18,977 nucleotides of DNA from an uncultured Lachnospiraceae bacterium (GCA_902496125.1 CABUZU010000027.1:1-18977), one strand, 5' to 3'; positions 7,966-14,674 are shown, counted from the stretch's first letter. A program made the numbers and translations. Notes: generated by a model from the sequence alone, not told the origin.

Positions 7966-8379
7966 TTATTTTTTAGGTTTCTTAGCACCGTACTTAGAAC
8001 GTGCCTGTTTTCTGTTGGCAACACCAGCAGTATCAAGTGTACCTCTAACGATGTGATATCTTGTACCAGGTAAGTCTTTTACCCTACCACCTCTGATAAG
8101 AACAACGCTATGTTCCTGAAGGTTGTGACCTTCACCAGGGATGTAACTGGTTACTTCAATACCGTTAGAAAGACGAACTCTGGCGATTTTTCTAAGCGCT
8201 GAGTTAGGCTTCTTAGGGGTTGCTGTTTTAACTGCTGTACAAACACCTCTCTTCTGAGGAGCTGACTGATCAGTAGCTTTCTTTCTTAATGAATTGTAGC
8301 CTTTCTGTAATGCAGGAGCAGTACTCTTTTTAGAAACAGACTGTCTTCCCTTTCTTACTAACTGTTCGAATGTAGGCAT
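7966..8379 (-). CDS. rpsL: 30S ribosomal protein S12
   Basis: A 137-residue S12, part of the decoding centre. It has the longer Gram-positive insertion before VCTAVKT compared with the 124-residue enterobacterial protein. Lys56 and Lys57 in TPKKPNS match E. coli Lys42/Lys43, and the RVKDLPG loop keeps its lysine, so there is no sign of classical streptomycin-resistance changes. The start is the ATG at 8379 with AGGAGGTG upstream; the open frame extends 25 codons further but runs over the promoter and leader and has no family match. It is the first gene of the str operon here, with a consensus promoter 65-94 bp upstream. Confidence 0.98.
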   Translation of the reverse strand: MPTFEQLVRKGRQSVSKKSTAPALQKGYNSLRKKATDQSAPQKRGVCTAVKTATPKKPNSALRKIARVRLSNGIEVTSYIPGEGHNLQEHSVVLIRGGRVKDLPGTRYHIVRGTLDTAGVANRKQARSKYGAKKPKK

Positions 8380-8443
8380 ATTTTTCACCTCCTGTAAAAT
8401 CTCTAAGCTATTAAAATCTAACTTATGCATTACGCACTCGTTC

Positions 8444-8473
8444 ATTATATACACACAAAAACCGATTTGTCAA
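8444..8473 (-). promoter_or_regulatory. Consensus promoter of the str operon
   Basis: Perfect TTGACA (8468-8473) and perfect TATAAT (8444-8449), spacer 18 bp, minus strand. The -35 box contains the TGA stop of the YwaF-like gene (8470-8472). It gives an rpsL leader of about 58 nt. It supports independent transcription of rpsL-rpsG-fusA-tuf in the absence of rpoBC upstream. Confidence 0.93.
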
Positions 8474-9099
8474 GAACTTTTTTGTTTCTTTTGCCATGTT
8501 TTCCATACAATCCATGCTCCAACTATAATTGCTACTATATATAATGTAACAGAACACACCTGTCCATACTCCCTTACAATGTCTTTAAATACAATTTGAG
8601 TCATCGGTTCCCATAAACTAATATAAAACATATTGATGCTTCCATAACGATGAAGACTCCAATTAATCATCTGTGCTATCATTGCTAAACCTATGAATAA
8701 AATGGTTACATTTATAAATTTACCCATTTTTCTTTGTTTTAATCGCAGCCCTGAATAAATTCCTAAAAATATTAAAATAATATGCCATAAAATTCCATGT
8801 AGAGTAAGCGATAAATATTTTGTAATCATTCCACTCGGATCGATAAACGCAGCAATTCCACCTAATAAATTATAGCTCATAAAAAAATCTAAAATTAATC
8901 CCTTTCCCTTTTTTCCTATAAAAATATATATTATACAAAGATACATTGGCATACTGCAAAGTTGAAATGGAAAAATCCAAACATCATAAGCACCATTTCC
9001 TATTATATAGTAGTAAAATAATTGCTTATAAATTTCCATTGCAATCAATAAACATCCTATTATTTTTATTACCATTTCTTCTGAAATATTTTTTAACAT
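8470..9099 (-). CDS. YwaF-like (TIGR02206-type) integral membrane protein
   Basis: A 209-residue protein with about six hydrophobic segments. The sequences FPFQLCSMPMYL, LHGILWHIILIFLGIYSG and the closing aromatic helix resemble the TIGR02206/YwaF family of membrane proteins, whose function is not established. The start is the ATG at 9099 after GGAGG; a TTG at 9114 is the beginning of that ribosome-binding site. It sits upstream of the str promoter on the same strand and diverges from fhs, where rpoBC would normally lie. No terminator separates it from the str promoter, so read-through into rpsL is possible. No function can be assigned from the context. Confidence 0.72.
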   Translation of the reverse strand: MLKNISEEMVIKIIGCLLIAMEIYKQLFYYYIIGNGAYDVWIFPFQLCSMPMYLCIIYIFIGKKGKGLILDFFMSYNLLGGIAAFIDPSGMITKYLSLTLHGILWHIILIFLGIYSGLRLKQRKMGKFINVTILFIGLAMIAQMINWSLHRYGSINMFYISLWEPMTQIVFKDIVREYGQVCSVTLYIVAIIVGAWIVWKTWQKKQKSS

Positions 9100-9188
9100 A
9101 ATTTTTTCCTCCAAGTTTAGTATACCACATTTTTATTTTTATCGTTTAATCTACCAATCTTCTTTCTGAGCTTTGTTTTTTTTTTGTT

Positions 9189-9227
9189 ATTTTATACTAA
9201 ATTTTTCTGAAAATTTTAGTGTAAAAT
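9189..9227. repeat. 39-bp near-perfect AT-rich palindrome before fhs
   Basis: Arms 9189-9207 and 9209-9227 pair over 19 positions with one G-T pair and one T-T mismatch around a single central base. It lies between the divergent YwaF-like and fhs genes, upstream of both fhs promoters, next to a run of 11 Ts (9175-9185). It has no terminator T-run on either side. Confidence 0.65.
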
Positions 9228-9246
9228 CACATTTAACAATTTTCTT

Positions 9247-9275
9247 TTGATAATTCCTTTTATTTTTAGTATAAT
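9247..9275 (+). promoter_or_regulatory. Upstream promoter of fhs (P1)
   Basis: TTGATA (9247-9252), 17-bp spacer, perfect TATAAT (9270-9275), about 110 bp before the fhs start. Confidence 0.8.
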
Positions 9276-9282
9276 ATTCCTA

Positions 9283-9311
9283 TTGATTTTTGTTAGAATT
9301 TATCATATTAT
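9283..9311 (+). promoter_or_regulatory. Second promoter of fhs (P2)
   Basis: TTGATT (9283-9288), 17-bp spacer, TATTAT (9306-9311). It is shifted 36 bp from P1. Its expected start site is about 9318, the first base of an inverted repeat (AGAATTA 9318-9324 / TAATTCT 9340-9346), so a P2 transcript would begin with a small hairpin. Confidence 0.6.
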
Positions 9312-9385
9312 TGTTAAAGAATTAACTAAGTTCGTTAAGTAATTCTAAAAAAACTTATTGTAAACAAAATTTGGAGGGCAAAATT

Positions 9386-11071
9386 ATGGGATTTAAATCA
9401 GATATCGAAATCGCTCAGGAAGCAACACCGAAGGATATTCGAGAAATTGCTAAGAAGTTGAATTTAACTGAAGACGATTTAGAGTTATACGGTAAGTATA
9501 AAGCAAAAATCGACTATAATTTAATGAAAACCAAACCTGGCAGTGGTCATGATGCAAAATTAATCTTAACAACTGCGATTAACCCTACTCCAGCTGGTGA
9601 AGGTAAAACAACTGTTACCGTTGGTGTTGGTGATGCATTATCTCTTGAAGGAAAGAACGTTGTACTTGCATTAAGAGAGCCTTCTTTAGGACCTGTATTC
9701 GGTGTTAAAGGTGGTGCTGCAGGTGGTGGATATGCACAGGTTATTCCTATGGAAGATATCAACCTTCACTTTACCGGTGATTTCCATGCAATCGGAGCTG
9801 CTAACAACTTATTAGCTGCAATGATTGATAACCACATTTATCAAGGAAATGCTCTAAATATTGACCCTACAAGAATCATCTGGAGAAGATGTGTGGATAT
9901 GAACGACAGACAGCTTCGTAACATCGTTGATGGTCTTGGTGGAAAAACACAAGGATGCCCTCGTGAAGATGGATTCGATATCACCGTTGCATCAGAAGTT
10001 ATGGCTGCATTCTGTTTAGCAAGCAGCATTGATGACTTAAAAGATCGTTTCTCTAGAATTTTAGTAGCTTATACAAGAGATGGTAAGCCTGTAACTGCTG
10101 GACAGATTAATGCACAGGGTGCTATGACTGCTCTATTAAAAGATGCATTAAAACCAAACTTAGTACAGACTCTAGAAGGAACCCCTGCATTTGTACATGG
10201 TGGACCATTTGCGAATATTGCTCATGGATGTAACTCTGTAATCGCTACGAAGATGGCTATGCATTTTGGTGATTATGTAGTAACCGAAGCAGGATTTGGT
10301 GCTGATCTTGGTGCTGAAAAATTCTTAGATATTAAATGTCGTCTTGCAGGATTAAAACCTAACGCAGTCATTATCGTAGCAACTATCAAAGCATTAAAAT
10401 ACAATGGTGGTGTTCCAAAGGCTGACGTTCAGAAAGAAAACTTAGAAGCTCTTGAAAAAGGTCTTCCAAACTTATTAAAACATGTTGAAAATATTACTCA
10501 GGTATTTAAATTACCAGCAGTAGTAGCATTAAATCGTTTTGTAACCGATACCGATGCAGAAATCAAATTAGTTGAAGATAAATGTAAAGAACTTGGCGTA
10601 AATGTTAAGTTATGTGAAGTATGGGCAAAAGGCGGCGAAGGTGGTCGTGAATTAGCAAAAGAAGTTATTAGACTTTGTGAAGAAGAAGATTCTTCTAAAT
10701 TTGAATTTGCTTATGACTTAGATTTAGGCTTAAAAGAAAAGATCGAAACCATTGCTAAGAGAATTTATGGTGCAGATGGTGTAGATTTCTCAGCAGAAGC
10801 TTCTAAAGAAATCGCAAACTTAGAAGCATTAGGATATGGCAATGTTCCAGTATGTATGGCTAAGACTCAGTATTCCTTAACGGATGACCAGACAAAACTT
10901 GGACGTCCTAGCGGATTTAGAATTACCATTCGTTTCGTAACAATGAGTGCTGGTGCTGGATTTATGGTAGCCGTAACTGGTGCAATCATGAAGATGCCTG
11001 GTTTACCTAAGGTTCCAGCTGCTGAACGAATCGATGTTGATTCTAATGGTACAATCACTGGTTTATTCTAA
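9386..11071 (+). CDS. fhs: Formate-tetrahydrofolate ligase
   Basis: A 561-residue cytoplasmic enzyme making 10-formyl-tetrahydrofolate from formate, THF and ATP; it feeds purine and fMet-tRNA synthesis and, in acetogens, the methyl branch of the Wood-Ljungdahl pathway. The ATP-binding TPAGEGKTT is at 68-76 and the signature GVKGGAAGGGY at 106-116. The second signature appears as VATIKALKYNGG, with Lys where Arg is common. The start is the ATG at 9386 behind GGAGGG; the in-frame TTG at 9371 lies in the ribosome-binding site. It has tandem promoters and a bidirectional terminator shared with rplL. It stands alone without fchA, folD or other C1 genes, so an acetogenic role cannot be claimed. It occupies the normal rpoBC position. 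Confidence 0.97.
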   Translation: MGFKSDIEIAQEATPKDIREIAKKLNLTEDDLELYGKYKAKIDYNLMKTKPGSGHDAKLILTTAINPTPAGEGKTTVTVGVGDALSLEGKNVVLALREPSLGPVFGVKGGAAGGGYAQVIPMEDINLHFTGDFHAIGAANNLLAAMIDNHIYQGNALNIDPTRIIWRRCVDMNDRQLRNIVDGLGGKTQGCPREDGFDITVASEVMAAFCLASSIDDLKDRFSRILVAYTRDGKPVTAGQINAQGAMTALLKDALKPNLVQTLEGTPAFVHGGPFANIAHGCNSVIATKMAMHFGDYVVTEAGFGADLGAEKFLDIKCRLAGLKPNAVIIVATIKALKYNGGVPKADVQKENLEALEKGLPNLLKHVENITQVFKLPAVVALNRFVTDTDAEIKLVEDKCKELGVNVKLCEVWAKGGEGGRELAKEVIRLCEEEDSSKFEFAYDLDLGLKEKIETIAKRIYGADGVDFSAEASKEIANLEALGYGNVPVCMAKTQYSLTDDQTKLGRPSGFRITIRFVTMSAGAGFMVAVTGAIMKMPGLPKVPAAERIDVDSNGTITGLF

Positions 11072-11082
11072 GAGTAAATACC

Positions 11083-11120
11083 AAAAAAGAACCTCCCGCA
11101 AGGGAGGTTCTTTTAATTTT
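11083..11120. terminator. Bidirectional terminator between fhs and rplL
   Basis: A 13-bp stem (AAAAGAACCTCCC/GGGAGGTTCTTTT) with a GCAA loop (TTGC on the minus strand), T-rich on both sides. It ends fhs on the plus strand and the rplJL transcript on the minus strand, showing that the L10/L12 operon stops here and does not continue into rpoB. Confidence 0.92.
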
Positions 11121-11133
11121 TACAAAAGTACAA

Positions 11134-11505
11134 TTATTTAATTGTAGCTTTAGCGCCTTCTTTTTCAAGAGCTTCTTTAGCAGCATCTGCTTCTTCTTTA
11201 GATACAGCTTCTTTTAATTTTGTAGGAGCTCCATCTACAGCAGCTTTAGCTTCTTTTAAGCCTAAACCTGTTAATTCACGAACAACTTTGATAACCTTAA
11301 CTTTGTTAGGGCCAACTTCTGTTAATTCTACGTCAAATTCTGTTTTTTCTTCAGCTGCTTCTGCAGGACCTGCTGCTGCTACAACAACACCTGCTGCTGC
11401 AGATACACCAAATTCTTCTTCACAAGCTTTTACTAATTCATTTAATTCTAATACTGATAACTCTTTGATAGCTTCAATAAATTCAGCAGTAGTTAATTTT
11501 GCCAT
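11134..11505 (-). CDS. rplL: 50S ribosomal protein L7/L12
   Basis: A 123-residue stalk protein that binds L10 as dimers and recruits translational GTPases. It has an N-terminal dimerisation helix with IKELSVLELNELVKACEEEFGV, an Ala-rich hinge at about 36-52, and a C-terminal domain with KVIKVVRELTGLGLKEAK and GAPTKLKEAVSKEEA. The start is ATG at 11505 with GGAGG 9 nt upstream. It is the last gene of the operon, directly followed by a terminator; rpoB, its usual downstream neighbour, is missing. Confidence 0.98.
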   Translation of the reverse strand: MAKLTTAEFIEAIKELSVLELNELVKACEEEFGVSAAAGVVVAAAGPAEAAEEKTEFDVELTEVGPNKVKVIKVVRELTGLGLKEAKAAVDGAPTKLKEAVSKEEADAAKEALEKEGAKATIK

Positions 11506-11569
11506 TATAATTTACCTCCGTAATATAATCTTATCTCAAATAATTTTTCAAATAAATATTCTTAATTTC

Positions 11570-12058
11570 TTATGCTTCTTTGCTTTCTGCAATCTGATTA
11601 ATAACACGTGCAAAGTTTGCGATAGGTGACTGCATACTTCCAAGTAAACGACCAAGTAATTCATCTTTACTAGGAACAGTAGCGATTACACCAATACCAG
11701 CTTCATCATAGTAAACACCATCTACAACTCCGCTCTTTAACTGTAATTTATCAGCTTTCTTTGCGAAATTGAATAACTGTTTAGCTGCAGCTGTTTCATC
11801 TGTGCTAGAAACTGCGATAGCTGTAGGACCTTCAAGGTCTTTAGCTAATTCTTCAAACTGAGTTCCTTTGATTGCAAATTTAATCATAGTGTTTTTGTAT
11901 ACTTTGTATACAACACCAGCTTCTCTTAACTGTTTACGTAAAGCAGTATCCTGTTCTACAGTTAATCCTCTGTAGTCAGCTAAAACTACAGTTTTTGCAT
12001 CTTTAAGCAAATCAGAAATTTCAGCAACAACAGGTTGCTTTAATTCAACTTTTGCCAT
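11570..12058 (-). CDS. rplJ: 50S ribosomal protein L10
   Basis: A 162-residue base of the ribosomal stalk; binds 23S rRNA and carries L12 dimers on its C-terminal helix. The N-terminus MAKVELKQPVVAEI and the block VLADYRGLTVEQDTALRKQLREAG are typical. The start is the ATG at 12058 (M-A-K-V); a TTG two codons earlier is closer to AGGAGG (5 nt against 10) and cannot be fully excluded. It has its own promoter and a leader with an attenuator, the known site of autoregulation by the L10-L12 complex. rplL follows after 64 nt. Confidence 0.97.
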   Translation of the reverse strand: MAKVELKQPVVAEISDLLKDAKTVVLADYRGLTVEQDTALRKQLREAGVVYKVYKNTMIKFAIKGTQFEELAKDLEGPTAIAVSSTDETAAAKQLFNFAKKADKLQLKSGVVDGVYYDEAGIGVIATVPSKDELLGRLLGSMQSPIANFARVINQIAESKEA

Positions 12059-12130
12059 GAACAATGTACCTCCTTATTATATTCTTGCTCGAAGCAGATT
12101 CTTCTACTTCTATCGCCGAATTAAGAGATA

Positions 12131-12162
12131 TAAAAAACCTCTCTATCCGAAGACAGAGAGGT
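12131..12162 (-). terminator. Attenuator in the rplJ leader
   Basis: On the minus strand: an 11-bp stem (ACCTCTCTGTC/GATAGAGAGGT, one G-U) with a UUCG loop, followed by six Ts, about 75 nt before the rplJ start. It lies inside the transcribed leader downstream of the L10-binding element, so it fits a regulated terminator. Confidence 0.9.
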
Positions 12163-12265
12163 GATAAGGCTTCCCTTAAAATCGTCTCGGCAGGCGGTTA
12201 CATCTTACGCCATTACGGCACCTGCTGTCTTCGGCGGTGTGGTTTAAAATCGTTCTTTAAACCAA
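12163..12265 (-). promoter_or_regulatory. L10 leader RNA (autoregulatory element of rplJ-rplL)
   Basis: The minus-strand leader holds the conserved-looking blocks CCGAAGACAGCAGGTG and ACCGCCTGCCGAGA, which pair through GCAGG/CCTGC, plus a GGTTTAAA/TTTAAACC hairpin near its 5' end (about 12242-12264). This pattern matches the L10 leader family as I recall it, in which the L10-L12 complex binds the leader and lowers expression of rplJ-rplL. The intrinsic terminator that follows makes transcription attenuation the likely mechanism. Boundaries are approximate. Confidence 0.85.
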
Positions 12266-12273
12266 CTTTATAT

Positions 12274-12302
12274 AAAGTATCATAAATTTAGAGTACTGTC
12301 AA
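12274..12302 (-). promoter_or_regulatory. Promoter of rplJ-rplL
   Basis: A perfect TTGACA (12297-12302) lies 4 nt after the rplA stop. A 17-bp spacer leads to TACTTT (12274-12279), preceded by TG one base upstream (extended -10). The -10 itself is poor, but position and spacing before the L10 leader are right. Confidence 0.72.
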
Positions 12303-12305
12303 CTA

Positions 12306-13001
12306 CTAATTTGCTAATTTAACAGGATTTAATTTAATACCAGGTCCCATTGTAGAAGTGATAGTTACACTCTTTAAGAACTGTCCCTTTAATGCACTTG
12401 GTCTAGCTTTAGTAATAGCACCCATAAGCGTCTGGAAGTTGTCGTTTAAAGCTTCTTCTGAGAATGAAGCTTTACCAATCGGTACGTGAATGATGTTAGT
12501 TTTATCTAGTCTGTACTCAATTTTACCAGCTTTGATATCATTAATAGCTTTTGTTACGTCCATAGTAACAGTACCAGCTTTAGGGTTAGGCATTAAACCT
12601 TTAGGTCCAAGTACACGACCTAAACGACCTACAACACCCATCATATCAGGAGTTGCTACTACTACGTCAAAATCCAACCATCCTTCGTTCTGGATCTTTG
12701 GAATTAATTCTTCTGCTCCAACAAAATCAGCTCCAGCTGCCTTTGCTTCATCTGCTTTAGCATTTTTAGCAAATACTAAAACTTTAACGCTCTTACCTGT
12801 ACCATGAGGTAATACAACAGCACCACGGATCTGCTGATCAGCGTGACGACCATCACATCCTGTTCTGATGTGAGCTTCAATAGTTTCATCAAATTTAGCA
12901 CTAGCTGTTTTCTTTACTAAAGAAATAGCTTCTGGTGCATCATAAAGTACAGAACGATCAACTAATTTAGCGTTCTCTAAATATTTTTTTCCTCTTTTCA
13001 T
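12306..13001 (-). CDS. rplA: 50S ribosomal protein L1
   Basis: A 231-residue L1-stalk protein that contacts E-site tRNA and, in E. coli and archaea, represses its own operon by binding mRNA. Typical blocks are MKRGKKYLENAKLVD, the VVATPDMMGVVGRLGRVLGPKGLMPNPK region around the middle (quoted only as landmark: GRVLGPKGLMPNPK), and STMGPGIKLNP near the end. The start is ATG at 13001 with AGGAGG upstream. An RNA stem resembling an L1 binding site ends directly against that Shine-Dalgarno. It is 55 nt after rplK. Confidence 0.98.
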   Translation of the reverse strand: MKRGKKYLENAKLVDRSVLYDAPEAISLVKKTASAKFDETIEAHIRTGCDGRHADQQIRGAVVLPHGTGKSVKVLVFAKNAKADEAKAAGADFVGAEELIPKIQNEGWLDFDVVVATPDMMGVVGRLGRVLGPKGLMPNPKAGTVTMDVTKAINDIKAGKIEYRLDKTNIIHVPIGKASFSEEALNDNFQTLMGAITKARPSALKGQFLKSVTITSTMGPGIKLNPVKLAN

Positions 13002-13014
13002 GAAAGACCTCCTA

Positions 13015-13045
13015 GTGGTAATTGCGGGATTATATACCCTCCCAC
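13015..13045 (-). promoter_or_regulatory. L1-site-like RNA element before rplA (copy 2)
   Basis: On the minus strand the order is GTGG, GA, GGG, a TATATAA loop segment, TCCC, GCAATTA, CCAC. GTGG pairs with CCAC and GGG with CCC, leaving a GA / seven-base asymmetric internal loop. The last base is one nucleotide before AGGAGG of rplA, so protein bound here would block initiation. It has the same plan as the element in the rplK leader. Confidence 0.65.
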
Positions 13046-13056
13046 ATTATTAATGA

Positions 13057-13482
13057 TTAATCTACGACTTCAATACCCATACTTCTTGCAGTACCTGCAA
13101 TCATGCTAGCTGCTGCTTCTTCAGTTGCTGCATTTAAATCAGGCATCTTAATTTTAGCGATTTCCATAACTTGTTCTTTAGTGATTTTAGCAACTTTAGT
13201 TTTGTTAGGAACACCAGAACCAGATTTAATCTTGCAAGCTTTCTTTAATAATACAGCTGCTGGAGGAGTTTTGGTAATGAAACTAAAGCTTCTATCAGCA
13301 TAAACAGTAATAACAACAGGAATAACCATATCTCCCTGGTCTGCTGTTCTTGCGTTAAATTCTTTTGTAAACTGAACAATATTTACACCATGCTGTCCTA
13401 ATGCAGGACCAACTGGTGGAGCCGGTGTAGCCTTGCCGGCAGGAATCTGCAATTTAATAAAACCTACTACTTTTTTTGCCAT
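13057..13482 (-). CDS. rplK: 50S ribosomal protein L11
   Basis: A 141-residue protein of the GTPase-associated centre; the Pro-rich N-terminal motif IPAGKATPAPPVGPALGQHG contacts 23S rRNA at the thiostrepton site. The C-terminal RNA-binding domain ends in AGTARSMGIEVVD. The start is the ATG at 13482 (M-A-K-K-V) with GGAGGTG 6 nt upstream; a GTG three codons earlier overlaps that site. It follows nusG after a 100-nt structured leader and precedes rplA. Confidence 0.98.
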   Translation of the reverse strand: MAKKVVGFIKLQIPAGKATPAPPVGPALGQHGVNIVQFTKEFNARTADQGDMVIPVVITVYADRSFSFITKTPPAAVLLKKACKIKSGSGVPNKTKVAKITKEQVMEIAKIKMPDLNAATEEAAASMIAGTARSMGIEVVD

Positions 13483-13519
13483 TTTAGGCACCTCCTAAAT
13501 CTACACCCTTAAGGTGTTT

Positions 13520-13552
13520 GTGGTAATGTCGGGAGTTCCACTTCCCTCCCAC
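13520..13552 (-). promoter_or_regulatory. L1-site-like RNA element in the rplK leader (copy 1)
   Basis: On the minus strand: GTGG, GA, GGG(A), an eight-to-nine-base loop, TCCC, GACATTA, CCAC. The outer stem is GTGG/CCAC and the inner one GGGA/TCCC, with a GA / seven-base asymmetric internal loop. It is flanked upstream by a GCCTG/CAGGC hairpin (13554-13569) and downstream by ACACC/GGTGT (13503-13517). It lies in the nusG-rplK gap, about 25 nt before the rplK Shine-Dalgarno. Confidence 0.65.
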
Positions 13553-13582
13553 GCCTGCAACTACAGGCTTTAAAATCTCTAG

Positions 13583-14263
13583 TTAATTACATTTCTTAAC
13601 ATCTGTAAGATCAATCTCACATGATGTTTGACGTCCACCCATTTCTACGAAAATGGTAAGACTCTGTTTGCTTAAATTGATGGACTGAATTGCTGCTACT
13701 GTACCTTCATAAGCACCAGTAGTTACAACAATCATATCTCCAACTTCGAAATCTATCTGTAAATCTAAGTTTGAATTATCTTCTTCCTTAGTATAGATTC
13801 CTAAAGGTATCATTTCTTCTGGGGTCAATGGAACTGGCTTAGAACCCGGTCCTACGAATCCAGTAACACCTCTGGTGTTTCTTACAACATACCAAGTATC
13901 ATCTGTCATAATCATGTGAATCAACACATATCCAGGAAACATTTTTTTCTGGCTTATTTTCTTTACGCCATTTTTATTAATTTCCTCTACATCCTGTAAT
14001 GGTACTGTTACTTCTAAGATTTGATCATGGAGTTTACGATTTTCAATTGTCTTCTCTAAATCAGCCTTTACCTTATTTTCATATCCAGAATAAGTATGCA
14101 CAACATACCATCTTGCTTTGGTTTCAGTCTCAACTTTTTCTTCTGCATATGCTGCTTTCGCTGGCTGTTCATCAATAGTATCAGCAGTAATTTCTTCTGC
14201 CTGTGTATCAATTTCTTCAGTCAATTCATCTAAGCTGTTTTCAAACTTTTCTTCCGAGCTCAT
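13583..14263 (-). CDS. nusG: Transcription termination/antitermination factor NusG
   Basis: A 226-residue NusG that binds RNA polymerase and modulates pausing and coupling. The NGN domain starts near residue 50 (ARWYVVHTYSGYENKVK) and contains FPGYVLIHM and GVTGFVGPG; the C-terminal KOW domain starts at about DFEVGDMI. It is about 50 residues longer than B. subtilis NusG because of an acidic N-terminal extension (residues 1-49: 17 acidic, 4 basic). The start is ATG at 14263 with AGGGGG upstream; no internal Met lies between it and the NGN domain, so the extension is real unless a non-ATG start is used. secE ends 14 nt upstream. Confidence 0.96.
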   Translation of the reverse strand: MSSEEKFENSLDELTEEIDTQAEEITADTIDEQPAKAAYAEEKVETETKARWYVVHTYSGYENKVKADLEKTIENRKLHDQILEVTVPLQDVEEINKNGVKKISQKKMFPGYVLIHMIMTDDTWYVVRNTRGVTGFVGPGSKPVPLTPEEMIPLGIYTKEEDNSNLDLQIDFEVGDMIVVTTGAYEGTVAAIQSINLSKQSLTIFVEMGGRQTSCEIDLTDVKKCN

Positions 14264-14277
14264 TATACTGATACCCC

Positions 14278-14499
14278 CTATGAAATAATAAGACCTAGAC
14301 CAAATTTAACAATCATATCTATAAGTCCAATGATTACACCCAGTCCAACAGTAGATGCGACAACAGCAATGGTTTTCTTTGTTAAGGAATCTTTGTCTAG
14401 CCATGTGATTCTGTTAAATTCAGACTTGACATTTTCAATATGTTGTTTTAACCCAACAGATTTCTTTTCCTTATTTTTTTTCTTGGTGGTTTCTTCCAT
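14278..14499 (-). CDS. secE: Preprotein translocase subunit SecE
   Basis: A 73-residue single-pass subunit of the SecYEG channel. It has a highly charged N-terminus (about 1-14), the conserved amphipathic stretch KSEFNRITWLDKDSLTKKT, and one membrane helix at about 43-72. The start is ATG at 14499 with GGAGG 6 nt upstream. It lies between rpmG (25 nt) and nusG (14 nt), the classical arrangement. Confidence 0.95.
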   Translation of the reverse strand: MEETTKKKNKEKKSVGLKQHIENVKSEFNRITWLDKDSLTKKTIAVVASTVGLGVIIGLIDMIVKFGLGLIIS

Positions 14500-14524
14500 T
14501 TACAACCTCCATATTAAAAACTCA

Positions 14525-14674
14525 TTACTTTGTTTCTTTGTGTACAGTATGCTTTCTGCAGAATCTGCAGTATTTCTTAGTCTCCATTCTTTCTGGATGG
14601 TTTTTCTTTTCTTTTGTCATATTGTAATTACGCTGTTTACAATCAGTACACGCTAATGTGATTTTTACACGCAC
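14525..14674 (-). CDS. rpmG: 50S ribosomal protein L33, zinc-binding form
   Basis: A 49-residue L33 located near the ribosomal E site. Four cysteines in two CxxC pairs (C9/C12 and C36/C39) mark the zinc-binding form. Typical blocks are RVKITLAC, RNYNMTKEKK, HPERMETKKYC and the HTVHKETK end. The start is GTG at 14674, with GGAGG 7 nt upstream. First gene of the rpmG-secE-nusG transcript; too short to be found by a long-ORF scan. Confidence 0.95.
   Translation of the reverse strand: MRVKITLACTDCKQRNYNMTKEKKNHPERMETKKYCRFCRKHTVHKETK

Noticed and set aside
9115..9385. Tetrahydrofolate or other riboswitch upstream of fhs
   Set aside because: The leader after the predicted start sites is short and AT-rich, with only one small hairpin; none of the conserved blocks of the THF riboswitch are visible.
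9100..9385. Remnant of rpoB or rpoC in the fhs region
   Set aside because: No reading frame in the gaps around fhs resembles RNA polymerase sequence; both genes are simply absent from the window.
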